This document shows, in pieces, positions 17,759-27,000 of a DNA stretch of 64,000 bases. The stretch is taken from the NCBI RefSeq assembly GCF_001708505.1, contig NZ_CP015992.1:2294001-2358000 (forward strand), given 5' to 3'. The notes under the pieces were generated by a model. That model worked only from the letters and a program-made list of their open reading frames with translations. It had not been told where the DNA came from and made no database searches. The DNA comes from Pseudomonas sp. TCU-HL1 (GTDB taxonomy: Bacteria > Pseudomonadota > Gammaproteobacteria > Pseudomonadales > Pseudomonadaceae). The translations under genes and the position numbers were made by a program. The number at the start of each line of letters is the position of its first letter. Position 1 is the stretch's first letter.

Positions 17759-18466
17759 ATGGCCCAGTCGGAAACCGTTGAACGCATTCTGGATGCTGCG
17801 GAACAGCTGTTCGCGGAGAAAGGCTTTGCCGAGACTTCGTTGCGCCTGATCACCAGCAAGGCCGGGGTGAACCTGGCGGCAGTGAACTACCACTTCGGAT
17901 CTAAGAAGGCGCTGATCCAGGCGGTCTTCTCGCGCTTCCTCGGTCCGTTCTGCCAGAGCTTGGAGCGTGAGCTGGACAGGCGCCAGACCAAGGCGGAAAG
18001 CAAGGCCAGCCTTGAAGAGCTGCTGGAAATGCTCGTCGAACAGTCGCTGGCAGTCAAACCCCGAAGCGGCAATGATCTGTCAATTTTCATGCGACTGCTC
18101 GGGCTCGCATTCAGTCAGAGCCAGGGACACCTGCGCAAGTACCTTGAAGAGGTTTACGGCAAGGTCTTTCGTCGCTACATGCTGCTGGTCAACGAGTCGG
18201 CCCCGAAAGTACCTCCACTGGAGCTGTTCTGGCGCGTGCATTTCATGCTCGGTGCTGCCGCATTCAGCATGTCCGGTATCAAGGCGCTGCGGGCTATGGC
18301 GGAAAATGACTTCGGTGTTAATACCTCCATTGAGCAGGTCATGCGCCTGATGGTGCCCTTCCTGGCTGCCGGCATGCGAGCTGAAACGGGGGTCACCGAC
18401 GAAACATTGGCCAGTGCCGTTCTCAAGCCCCGTAGCAAGACTCCCGCAGTGCCCGCCAAGGCTTAA
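17759..18466 (+). CDS. psrA: TetR-family fatty-acid-responsive regulator PsrA
   Basis: PsrA represses fadBA and its own gene and activates rpoS in pseudomonads; long-chain fatty acids release it from DNA. The 235-residue protein has an N-terminal TetR helix-turn-helix (ERILDAAEQLFAEKGFAETSLRLIT, about 7-50, with NLAAVNYHFGSK as recognition helix) and a helical ligand-binding C-terminal domain. The ATG at 17759 has a strong GGAGGAG site; an in-frame GTG at 17600 would run through the operator region and is rejected. Two overlapping operators lie directly upstream, and lexA diverges. Confidence 0.95.
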   Translation: MAQSETVERILDAAEQLFAEKGFAETSLRLITSKAGVNLAAVNYHFGSKKALIQAVFSRFLGPFCQSLERELDRRQTKAESKASLEELLEMLVEQSLAVKPRSGNDLSIFMRLLGLAFSQSQGHLRKYLEEVYGKVFRRYMLLVNESAPKVPPLELFWRVHFMLGAAAFSMSGIKALRAMAENDFGVNTSIEQVMRLMVPFLAAGMRAETGVTDETLASAVLKPRSKTPAVPAKA

Positions 18467-18508
18467 AACGATGGGCGCAGGCAGGCTGATCGGCTAAGCT
18501 TGCGGCCC

Positions 18509-19033
18509 ATGCAAACCCTCGATCTCCTGCATATCTCCATTGCCGACCAGCAGCTCTACGGCTTTGCCGATGGGCGGCTGGTGCTGCGCATGCCCGTGTC
18601 TACAGCGCTGAACGGCGCGGGCGAAACCAGTGGTTCCAACTGCACTCCCCGCGGCCTGCATCAGGTGCGTGCGCGCATCGGGGAGGGGCTGCCTCTCGGT
18701 GCGGTGCTGCGTGGCCGACGTTGGACTGGCGAAGTCTGGAACGCCGAGCTACATGAGTGCTTCCCTGGGCGTGACTGGATCCTCAGCCGCATCCTCTGGT
18801 TGAGCGGTCGCGAGCCTGGGCGCAATCGGTTGGGCAACGTGGACAGCTTCCGTCGCTATATCTATTTGCACGGTACGCCGGACAGCGAGCCCATGGGAGT
18901 ACCCCGTTCCCATGGGTGCATTCGTCTGCGCAATGCCGATGTGCTGGAACTCTTCGACCGGGTACCCGTCCACTGTGCGGTACGCATAGACGAAGCGCCG
19001 TGCCCTGTCTGGGCGGCGGCTGAACTCTCCTAA
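18509..19033 (+). CDS. L,D-transpeptidase (YkuD fold), no visible signal peptide
   Basis: A 174-residue YkuD-domain protein. Catalytic motifs are present: H121 in YLHGT and the S-H-G-C-I-R-L motif with nucleophile C137. YkuD enzymes make 3-3 peptidoglycan crosslinks or trim tetrapeptides. Unlike secreted members, this one starts MQTLDLLHISIADQQ without a signal peptide, so a cytoplasmic role on recycled muropeptides is possible; that is inference. It follows psrA by 42 nt and precedes nagZ, another peptidoglycan-recycling gene, by 9 nt. Confidence 0.88.
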   Translation: MQTLDLLHISIADQQLYGFADGRLVLRMPVSTALNGAGETSGSNCTPRGLHQVRARIGEGLPLGAVLRGRRWTGEVWNAELHECFPGRDWILSRILWLSGREPGRNRLGNVDSFRRYIYLHGTPDSEPMGVPRSHGCIRLRNADVLELFDRVPVHCAVRIDEAPCPVWAAAELS

Positions 19034-19042
19034 GGATTTTCC

Positions 19043-20041
19043 ATGCAAGGTTCCTTGATGCTGGATGTCGGCGGCACCTGGCTGAGCGCTGAGGATCGAC
19101 AGATCCTCCGTCAGCCGGAAGTCGCCGGTCTGATCATTTTTGCCCGCAATATCGAGAGCCCCCGGCAGGTTCGAGAACTCTGCGCGTCTATCCGCGCTGT
19201 GCGTCCTGACCTGATTCTTGCTGTCGACCAGGAAGGTGGGCGCGTGCAACGTCTGCGACAGGGCTTTCTGCGCCTGCCGGCCATGCGAGCCCTGGCCGAC
19301 AACGACAATGCCGAGCACCTGGCCGAGCAATGCGGCTGGCTGATGGCGACGGAAGTATTGGCAGTTGGCCTGGATATCAGCTTCGCGCCGGTGCTGGATC
19401 TCGATCACCAGCGCAGCGCCGTGGTTGGCAGTCGTGCCTTCGAGGGAGATCCGGAACGCGCCGCGCGCCTGGCCGGCGCCTTCATTCGTGGCCTGCGCCA
19501 GGCCGGTATGGCTGCCACCGGCAAGCACTTCCCTGGCCATGGCTGGGCGGAGGCCGACTCTCATGTGGCTATCCCGACAGACGAGCGTAGCCTCGAGCAG
19601 ATTCGCGCAAGCGACCTGGTTCCCTTTACCCGGCTTGCGTCGCAACTGGATGGCATGATGCCGGCCCACGTCATCTATCCGCAGGTGGACAACCAGCCCG
19701 CCGGCTTCTCCCGGCGCTGGTTGCAGGACATCCTGCGTGGCGAACTGCAATTTTCCGGTGTCATCTTCAGTGATGACCTGTCCATGGCTGGCGCCCACGT
19801 GGTGGGCGACGCTGCCGAGCGTATCGAAGCTGCCTTGTCCGCCGGCTGCGATATGGGCCTGGTATGCAATGACCGAGCGTCTGCCGAACTGGCCCTCGAG
19901 CGTTTGCAGCGCCTGGGCGTCACGCCACCGGCGAGCCTGGCGCGCATGCGCCGCCGCGCCTTCCCCGGTACCGAGTACCGACAGGATCCCCGCTGGCTGC
20001 AGGCTGTTGCAGACCTGCGTGAAGCCCAGTTGATCGATTGA
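19043..20041 (+). CDS. nagZ: Beta-N-acetylglucosaminidase NagZ (GH3)
   Basis: NagZ removes GlcNAc from GlcNAc-anhydroMurNAc peptides in the cytoplasm during cell-wall recycling. Its products are the signals that induce AmpC beta-lactamase in pseudomonads. The 332-residue single-domain GH3 protein has the NagZ motif KHFPGHGWAEADSH (catalytic His/Asp dyad loop), AVDQEGGRVQRLR at the substrate site and IFSDDLSMAGA with the nucleophilic Asp. AAGGA precedes the ATG. It lies in a run with the L,D-transpeptidase (9 nt before) and the phosphorylase (10 nt after). Confidence 0.96.
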   Translation: MQGSLMLDVGGTWLSAEDRQILRQPEVAGLIIFARNIESPRQVRELCASIRAVRPDLILAVDQEGGRVQRLRQGFLRLPAMRALADNDNAEHLAEQCGWLMATEVLAVGLDISFAPVLDLDHQRSAVVGSRAFEGDPERAARLAGAFIRGLRQAGMAATGKHFPGHGWAEADSHVAIPTDERSLEQIRASDLVPFTRLASQLDGMMPAHVIYPQVDNQPAGFSRRWLQDILRGELQFSGVIFSDDLSMAGAHVVGDAAERIEAALSAGCDMGLVCNDRASAELALERLQRLGVTPPASLARMRRRAFPGTEYRQDPRWLQAVADLREAQLID

Positions 20042-20051
20042 GGAAACCTCC

Positions 20052-20789
20052 ATGACCGTCTTCGCCATCATCGGTGGTACAGGCCTGACCCAGCTCGATG
20101 GCCTGAGCATGAAAGCCCTGCTCAACCCTGAGACGCCCTATGGCGCGCCCTCGGCCGGTATCGTCCACGGCGAGTATGCCGGACACGACGTGCTGTTCCT
20201 GGCCCGCCACGGACATCCGCACCGGATTCCGCCACACAAGGTCAACTACCGCGCCAACCTCTGGGCGCTCAAGCACGCCGGTGCCCAGGCGGTGATTGCG
20301 GTGAACGCGGTGGGTGGCATTCATCCGGCGATGGGCAGTGGTCACCTGGTGGTACCGCACCAGGTCATCGATTACTCCCACGGCCGCATCGGCACTTTCT
20401 TCGAGGGCGATCTGGACCATGTGACCCATATCGATTTCAGTCATCCCTACGACGAAGGTCTGCGCGGCAAGCTGCTGGCCGCGCTGAATGCCTGCGACTA
20501 TCCGCACAGCGACTTCGGTGTCTACGGCTGTACCCAGGGGCCGCGCCTGGAGACCGTTGCCGAGATCACCCGTCTCGAGCGTGACGGCTGCGATATCGTC
20601 GGTATGACTGGTATGCCCGAGGCGGCTCTGGCGCGCGAGTTGGACCTGCCTTACGCCTGCCTGTCGCTGGTGGTCAATCCGGCTGCCGGCAAGTCCGAAG
20701 GCATCATCACCATGGCCGAGATCGAAGCCGCGCTGGCCGAGGGGATAGGCAAGGTGCGCGATGTCCTGGCCCATCTGTTGAAAAGTTGA
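20052..20789 (+). CDS. mtiP: S-methyl-5'-thioinosine phosphorylase
   Basis: A purine nucleoside phosphorylase-family enzyme that splits methylthioinosine to hypoxanthine and methylthioribose-1-phosphate in polyamine and quorum-signal by-product salvage; the P. aeruginosa homologue has this activity. The 245-residue protein has the phosphate-binding FLARHGHPHRIPPHKVNYRA segment and EAALARELDLPYACLSLVVNPA. The Asn in VVNPAAGK, where adenosine-type MTAP enzymes have Asp, fits a 6-oxopurine substrate. GAGGAAAC precedes the ATG. It is the last gene of the psrA-side run and converges on the helicase gene. Confidence 0.9.
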   Translation: MTVFAIIGGTGLTQLDGLSMKALLNPETPYGAPSAGIVHGEYAGHDVLFLARHGHPHRIPPHKVNYRANLWALKHAGAQAVIAVNAVGGIHPAMGSGHLVVPHQVIDYSHGRIGTFFEGDLDHVTHIDFSHPYDEGLRGKLLAALNACDYPHSDFGVYGCTQGPRLETVAEITRLERDGCDIVGMTGMPEAALARELDLPYACLSLVVNPAAGKSEGIITMAEIEAALAEGIGKVRDVLAHLLKS

Positions 20790-20797
20790 GTGCCCTG

Positions 20798-20828
20798 CCG
20801 GACGGGGTCGTGCCACGATCTCGTCCGG
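20798..20828. terminator. Weak hairpin between convergent mtiP and helicase genes
   Basis: CCGGACG and CGTCCGG form a seven-base stem with a 17-nt loop between the two stop codons. No T run follows on either strand, so a terminator role is only suggested by position. Confidence 0.35.
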
Positions 20829-20862
20829 GGCATGCCACTGACCGCACCGCCACAGGCTGGAA

Positions 20863-23496
20863 TCACGCGAAGCGGGGCAGGGGCGCGAGCAGCGCGTCGA
20901 TATCGTCTTCCTGCAATCGCCAGTCTTCTTTCTCGCGACCGTCGAGAACACCTCGCGCCAGGGCGGCCTTCTGCGCCTGCAGTTGCTGGATTTTCTCTTC
21001 CACCGTGCCGCGCGAAATCATGCGGTACACGAACACGGGTTTATCCTGGCCAATGCGATACGCACGGTCGGTGGCTTGCCGCTCCACGGCCGGATTCCAC
21101 CAGGGGTCGTAGTGGATCACCGTATCGGCGGCGGTGAGGTTGAGGCCCGTGCCTCCGGCTTTGAGGCTGATGAGAAAGAGCGGCACTTCGCCGTTCTGGA
21201 AGCGTTGCACCGGCGTCCTCCGGTCGCGGGTATCGCCGGTGATCTGCACGTAGTCGATGCCGTGCTTATGCAGTTCGCCCTCGATCAGGGCCAGCATGCT
21301 GGTGAACTGCGAGAACAGCAGGACCTTGCGGCCTTCGGCAATCAACTCGTCAAGCATCTCCATCAGGCTGTCCAGCTTGCCTGAGCTGCTGCCACGCGGC
21401 GAACGGGCGCCGCTTTCTTCGATCAGGCGCGTGTCACAACAGACCTGGCGCAGCTTCAGCAGCGCTTCCAGGATCACGATCTGGCTGCGCGCCAGCCCCT
21501 TGCGGTCGATTTCGTCGCGTACCTTGCTATCCATGGCCAGACGCACCGTTTCGTAGAGGTCGCGCTGACGATCGCTGAGCTCGACCCACTGGGTGATCTC
21601 GCTCTTGGCCGGCAGTTCCGTGGCCACTGCTTCCTTGCTGCGGCGCAGCAGGAAGGGTTTGAGGCGCGCATTCAGGTGAGTCAGCCGCGTGGTGTCACCC
21701 TGCTTCTCGATGGGATTGCGGTAGTTGCGCAGGAAGCTCTGGCTGTCGCCGAGCCAGCCGGGCATCAGGAAGTGGAATAGCGACCAGAGTTCGCCGAGGT
21801 GGTTTTCCAGGGGCGTGCCTGTCAGGCAGAGGCGTTGGCGTGCCTGCAACTGACGGGCAGCCTGCGCGGCCTTGCTCGTGGGGTTCTTGATGTACTGCGC
21901 CTCGTCGAGGATCAGCAGGTGCAGCGGCAGTTCCGTGAAGTGCTCCAGATCGCGCGGGAGCAGGGCGTAAGTGGTCAGCAGCAGGTCATGTTCTGCCATG
22001 TGCGCGAAGGCTTTCTTGCGTCCCGGACCATGAAGGGCAAGGGTGCGCAGATCCGGCGCGAAACGTGCCGCTTCGTCGAGCCAGTTGGGGATCAGGCTGG
22101 TGGGCATCACGACCAGGGCAGGGCGGTCCAGGCGGCCGGCCTCTTTCTCAAGGAGCAGGTGGGCCAGGGTCTGCAGCGTCTTGCCCAGGCCCATGTCGTC
22201 GCCGAGGATGCCGCCCGCACCAACCTCCCGCAGCGTTTGCAGCCAGGCCACACCTTCGAGCTGATAGTGGCGGAGTTCCGCGTTCAGGCCTTTGGGTGGC
22301 GTCACGGCGACCTTTCCGCTGTCGCGTAGTTTGCGCGCGAGTTCGCGCAACTCATCACCGCCTTGCCACTGCAGATCCAGGTTCTCCAGCTGGCTCAGGC
22401 GTGCTGCGTCGGGCCGGCTCAGGCGAAGAGACTGCCCCGGCTCCTGGTCGCGTTGATAGAGCTCCCCTAGAGTGGTCAGGACGGGTTTGAGCCGGGAGAA
22501 GGGCAGCATCACCTGCAAGGGGCGGCCATCGGAGGCGCGGGTGGCGTCCAGCTGCAGGCGCAATTGCTCGTCGTCCCTGCGGCGTTGCAGGTTCTGTGGG
22601 TCCAGCAACTCCGGGTTGCGCTGAATCAGGCGCAGCAGCACGGGCAGCAGGCTGATGCGGCGATCTTCGACGACGATGCCCAGTTCGAGGTCGAACCATT
22701 CGCGGCCGGGTGCTTCGTCCACTTCGGCGTACCAGCCTTCGACCTGGGTCAGGTCGAACTGGAAGCCAGGACGCATATCGATCTGCCAGCCTTGCTCACG
22801 AAGTGCAGGCAGGTGTTCTCGCATGAAATGCAGCCATTGCTCGTCGCTGGGAAGCTCGAACATTTCAGCGCTGTTTGCCGGGAGCGCCAGGCTCTGCCGC
22901 AACGACTCCTTGAAACCCAGTTGGCGCAGGCTGTCGCGCCAGGCCTGTTCAGCCTTGGGCTGGCGGGCGATGGAGATTCGTTCGCCGTTGACCCGGTGGT
23001 GCAGTCGCTCGGGGCGCATCGGTTTGCCGTGGGCATGGGCGCCGCCGTAATCGAACAGCAGCCCGGCGCGGTGCTGTTGGCTGCCGACCATGCGGCCGCT
23101 GCGCAGGTCGTACTGGCTCTGGGCATGGCTGCCGAGAATCAGGTGTGGGACCGGCATCAGGTCGTCCACCGGTCGTTCGCTGGGGGTGGGCGTCAGTTGC
23201 CAGCCGGAGGCGGGTTGTGCCAGCAGATGGACGATGGCTGCGACGCAATGCTTGCAGTTGAAGCCCACGGGGCAGCTGCAGCGGCCGACGACGCCCAGGC
23301 CCTGGGGGGCCAGTCGAATCAACTGGGTATAGAAATGGCCGGCGGAACCTTCACAGCTGGTTTCGATGGCGGTGTCGCTCAGGCTGAGCAGGCGGATGCG
23401 GTCTTCTTTCGCGTAGGCCTGGCCCCGCGAGACGGCGCCTGGATCGAAGTCCAGGTGCCAATCCACGTGCCTCAGTTGGTCGAGCAGGGCGCTCAT
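20863..23496 (-). CDS. SNF2-family helicase with SWIM zinc finger
   Basis: An 877-residue Swi2/Snf2-type ATPase. An N-terminal SWIM finger uses C73-x-C75 and C81-x-H83. The SNF2 core begins near residue 370: ELRHYQLEGVAWLQ, Walker A GDDMGLGKT (about 430), the DEAQ box LILDEAQYIKN, and the helicase C domain with ITGDTRDR and the arginine-finger region HYDPWWNPAVERQATDRAYRIGQ. Such proteins remodel or translocate on DNA; the bacterial SWIM group has no settled role. It starts 6 nt after the csiV stop, so it is translated in an operon with csiV. I recall csiV directly next to the phosphorylase gene in P. aeruginosa, which would make this gene an insertion here. Confidence 0.9.
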   Translation of the reverse strand: MSALLDQLRHVDWHLDFDPGAVSRGQAYAKEDRIRLLSLSDTAIETSCEGSAGHFYTQLIRLAPQGLGVVGRCSCPVGFNCKHCVAAIVHLLAQPASGWQLTPTPSERPVDDLMPVPHLILGSHAQSQYDLRSGRMVGSQQHRAGLLFDYGGAHAHGKPMRPERLHHRVNGERISIARQPKAEQAWRDSLRQLGFKESLRQSLALPANSAEMFELPSDEQWLHFMREHLPALREQGWQIDMRPGFQFDLTQVEGWYAEVDEAPGREWFDLELGIVVEDRRISLLPVLLRLIQRNPELLDPQNLQRRRDDEQLRLQLDATRASDGRPLQVMLPFSRLKPVLTTLGELYQRDQEPGQSLRLSRPDAARLSQLENLDLQWQGGDELRELARKLRDSGKVAVTPPKGLNAELRHYQLEGVAWLQTLREVGAGGILGDDMGLGKTLQTLAHLLLEKEAGRLDRPALVVMPTSLIPNWLDEAARFAPDLRTLALHGPGRKKAFAHMAEHDLLLTTYALLPRDLEHFTELPLHLLILDEAQYIKNPTSKAAQAARQLQARQRLCLTGTPLENHLGELWSLFHFLMPGWLGDSQSFLRNYRNPIEKQGDTTRLTHLNARLKPFLLRRSKEAVATELPAKSEITQWVELSDRQRDLYETVRLAMDSKVRDEIDRKGLARSQIVILEALLKLRQVCCDTRLIEESGARSPRGSSSGKLDSLMEMLDELIAEGRKVLLFSQFTSMLALIEGELHKHGIDYVQITGDTRDRRTPVQRFQNGEVPLFLISLKAGGTGLNLTAADTVIHYDPWWNPAVERQATDRAYRIGQDKPVFVYRMISRGTVEEKIQQLQAQKAALARGVLDGREKEDWRLQEDDIDALLAPLPRFA

Positions 23497-23502
23497 GGGG
23501 CC

Positions 23503-24024
23503 TTAGAGCGGGCTGACGCGAATCAGGATGCCCAGGTTGCCGTGGTCGAGGTAGGTGAGTTCGCCGTTCTTGAGGCGGGTGCCTTGGCGCAGGCGCTCGC
23601 TGGTGTTGATCAGGCCGCTGCCGTCGAACTGGTTGATCCAGAAGTCGGCTCGGGCATCGACGCTGCGATCAAGGGTGAGGGCCAGGGTGCCTTCCACCGG
23701 ATAGTGGCCCAGTTGCTGCTCGCCGGAGGTCACCGACACGCTGTTCGGGGTGGCGGACAGGTTCTGGGACCAGGCCTTGTGCAAAAGGACTTCATAGCCG
23801 GCATTGGGGTTGAGTTTGGCCGCTTCGCCATCGAGGGCCGTACCGCGCTCGCTGCCCGCAATGGATTGGCTGCCTGCTGCCCAGTCATCCGGGGCCGGCT
23901 GGCTGGCAGGAATGGGGTCGCCGGCCTGGCGGAAGATGATCATCTCCACCGAGTAGAGGCCGTCGGCGAAGGCTGCCGGGGCCAGCAGGGCGAGCAGCAG
24001 GGCGAAGTTACGGATGGCACGCAT
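23503..24024 (-). CDS. CsiV-family periplasmic protein
   Basis: A 173-residue protein with a signal peptide (MRAIRNFALLLALLAPAAFA) and the typical opening DGLYSVEMIIFRQAG of CsiV-like proteins. Vibrio CsiV partners LpoA-class regulators and is needed for activity of a D-amino-acid-sensitive transpeptidase; whether that holds in Pseudomonas is not known to me. The start at 24024 has AAGGAAT. It lies between mfd upstream (33 nt) and the SNF2 helicase downstream, all on one strand. Confidence 0.75.
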   Translation of the reverse strand: MRAIRNFALLLALLAPAAFADGLYSVEMIIFRQAGDPIPASQPAPDDWAAGSQSIAGSERGTALDGEAAKLNPNAGYEVLLHKAWSQNLSATPNSVSVTSGEQQLGHYPVEGTLALTLDRSVDARADFWINQFDGSGLINTSERLRQGTRLKNGELTYLDHGNLGILIRVSPL

Positions 24025-24057
24025 GGTTATTCCTTATAGGGGCAATCATTCCGCAGA

Positions 24058-27000
24058 CTACTGCGGGGTCAGGCGTTCGAACAGCGCTTCAAGGGTATTG
24101 AAGCGTTCTTCCGGGCGCTCCATGGGCACCTGGAACTTGAACAGGGTGGCGCCTTCGAACTTGTAGCGCTTGGGTTGGCCCTGGATCAGCTTGATCAGTA
24201 CCAGCGGATCGACGCACGTCGTGGCGTCGAACTCGATGCGACCCCCTTGCGGGCCGGCATCGACCTTCTTGATGCCGAGCTTCTCCGCCTGCAACTTGAG
24301 CAGGGTCATGCGCACCAGGTGCTTGGTGGGCTCGGGCAGCAAGCCGAAGCGGTCGATCATCTCCACCTGCAGCTCCTTCAGGCCGTCTTCGTCGGCTGCC
24401 GAGGCGATGCGTTTGTAGAGGATCAGCCGCGCGTGCACATCGGGCAGGTAGTCCTCGGGAATCAGCGCCGGTACCCGCAGGTTGATCTCCGGGCCGCCGC
24501 CCAGCGGCTGCTCCAGATTGGGCTGTTCGCCCTTGCGGATGGCCTTCACTGCCCGTTCGAGCATTTCCATGTAAAGGGTAAAGCCGACCGCCTGAATCTG
24601 GCCGCTCTGGCCATCGCCCAGCAGTTCGCCGGCACCCCGGATTTCCAGGTCGTGGGTGGCCAGGACGAATCCAGCGCCCAGGTCCTGCGCGTTGGCAATG
24701 GCTTCCAGGCGCTTCTGCGCGTCATCAGTCATCTGCTTGCGCGGGGGCGTCAGCAGGTACGCGTAGGCCTGGTGATGGCTGCGGCCGACGCGGCCACGCA
24801 ACTGGTGCAGCTGGGCCAGGCCGAACTTGTCGGCGCGCTCGATGACGATGGTGTTGGCGCTGGGGACGTCGATGCCGGTCTCGATGATGGTCGAGGCCAC
24901 CAGCACGTTGAAGCGCTTGTGGTAGAAGTCGCTCATCACTTGTTCGAGTTCGCGTTCGCGCATCTGGCCGTGGCCGACGGCGATGCGCGCTTCCGGCACC
25001 AGTTCGGCCAGCTCGGCGGCGCATTTCTCGATGGTCGCCACCTCGTTGTGCAGGTAGTAGACCTGGCCGCCACGCAGCAGCTCGCGGAGCAGGGCTTCCT
25101 TGATGGCGGTGGTCTGCCGTTCCATGACGAAGGTGCGCACCGACAGGCGACGCGCCGGAGGCGTGGCGATGATCGACAGGTCGCGCATGCCCGCCACGGC
25201 CATGTTCAGCGTGCGCGGGATGGGCGTGGCGGTCAGGGTGAGGATATCCACCTCGCTGCGCAGCGATTTCAGCTGCTCCTTCTGGCGCACGCCGAAGCGG
25301 TGTTCCTCGTCGATGATGGCAAGGCCCAGGTTCTTGAAGCGCACGTCATCCTGCAGCAGTTTGTGGGTGCCGATGATGACGTCGATCTTGCCTTCGGCCA
25401 ATTGCTGCGCCGCACCTTCCACTTCCTTGGCGGACTTGAAGCGGCTCATCACCTCCACGGTCACCGGCCAGTCGGCAAAACGGTCGCGGAAGCTGTTGTA
25501 GTGCTGTTGGGCGAGCAGGGTGGTGGGCACCAACACGGCTACTTGCCTGCCGCTGTGCACGGCGACGAAAGCGGCACGCATGGCCACTTCGGTCTTGCCG
25601 AAGCCGACGTCGCCGCACACCAGGCGATCCATGGGCTTGGGCGCCAGCATGTCGGCCAGTACGGCTTCGATGGCAGTCTGCTGGTCCGGGGTTTCCTCGA
25701 AGGGGAAGCCGGCGGAGAAGGTGGCGTAGTCGGCCTTTGGGTCCTTGAAGGCGTAGCCTTCGCGAGCGGCGCGGCGGGCGTAGATGTCCAGCAGTTCGGC
25801 GGCGACATCGCGCACCTGCTCGGCGGCCTTGCGCTTGGCTTTCTGCCAGGTTTCCGAGCCCAGTCGATGCAGGGGTGCCAGCGCGTCATCGCTGCCGGTG
25901 TAGCGGGCGATCAGGTGCAGGCTGGCAACCGGTACGTAGAGCTTGGCTTCCTCGGCGTATTGCAGGGCGAGGAATTCGGCGGCCTGGCCGTCAATCTCCA
26001 GGGTGATCAGGCCGAGGTAGCGGCCAACGCCATGATCGATATGCACCACGGGCGCGCCCTCGCGCAGCTCGGCGAGGTTCTTGATGACGTTGTCGCCAGC
26101 GTCGCTACGGCGTTCGCGGCGGCGGCGCTGCATCACGCGCTGGCCGAACAGTGGGCTTTCGGCGATCAGCGCCAGGCCCGGGTCGTCCAGCAGCAGGCCT
26201 TCATCCAGTGGTGCAATGGTAATGGCCAGGCGCTCGGCGCTGGCGACGAAGGCTGGCCAGCCTTCGACTTCCTGCGGGCGCAGCTTGAGGCGGGCGAGCA
26301 TTTCCAGGAGGACTTCGCGGCGTCCGGCGGATTCGGCGCTGAACAGCACGCGCCCGGGGAATTCCTCCAAGAAGCGACGCAGGGCGGCCAATGGCTCGGT
26401 GGCTTTGGCCTGGATGGCCAGATCCGGGAGGGCGCGGGCGGAGAAGCGTTCGCGGCCGACGCCTGGTTCGATGTCTTCCTGGCTAAGTACCAGGCGTGGC
26501 GAACCTTTCAGGCGGGCGAAGCAGTCCTCTACCGGGAGGAACACTTCGGTGGGCGGTACCAGCGGGCGCTCCGGGTCGACACGGCGTTCTTCGTAACGGT
26601 TGCGCACGTCGGTCCAGAACTGCTCGGCGGCTTGCTCGATGCCCGGCAACGAGAACACCTGGGTGTCCGACGGCAGGTAGTCGAAGAGGGTGGCCGATTC
26701 CTCGAAGAACAGCGGCAGGTAGTACTCGATACCGGCCGGGGTGATGCCGCTGGTGAGGTCCTGATAGATGGGGCAGCGGCGGAAGTCGACGTCGAAGCGC
26801 TCGCGGAAGCGGCCGCGGAAGTCGGTCACGGCCTTCTTGTCCAGCGGGAACTCGCGGGCCGGCAGCAGGCGGATGGATGCCACCTTGTCTACCGAGCGCT
26901 GGGTTTCCGGGTCGAAGGTGCGCAGGGTTTCGATCTCGTCATCGAACAGGTCGATCCGATAGGGCTGGTCGCTGCCCATGGGGAACAGGTCGATGAGGGC

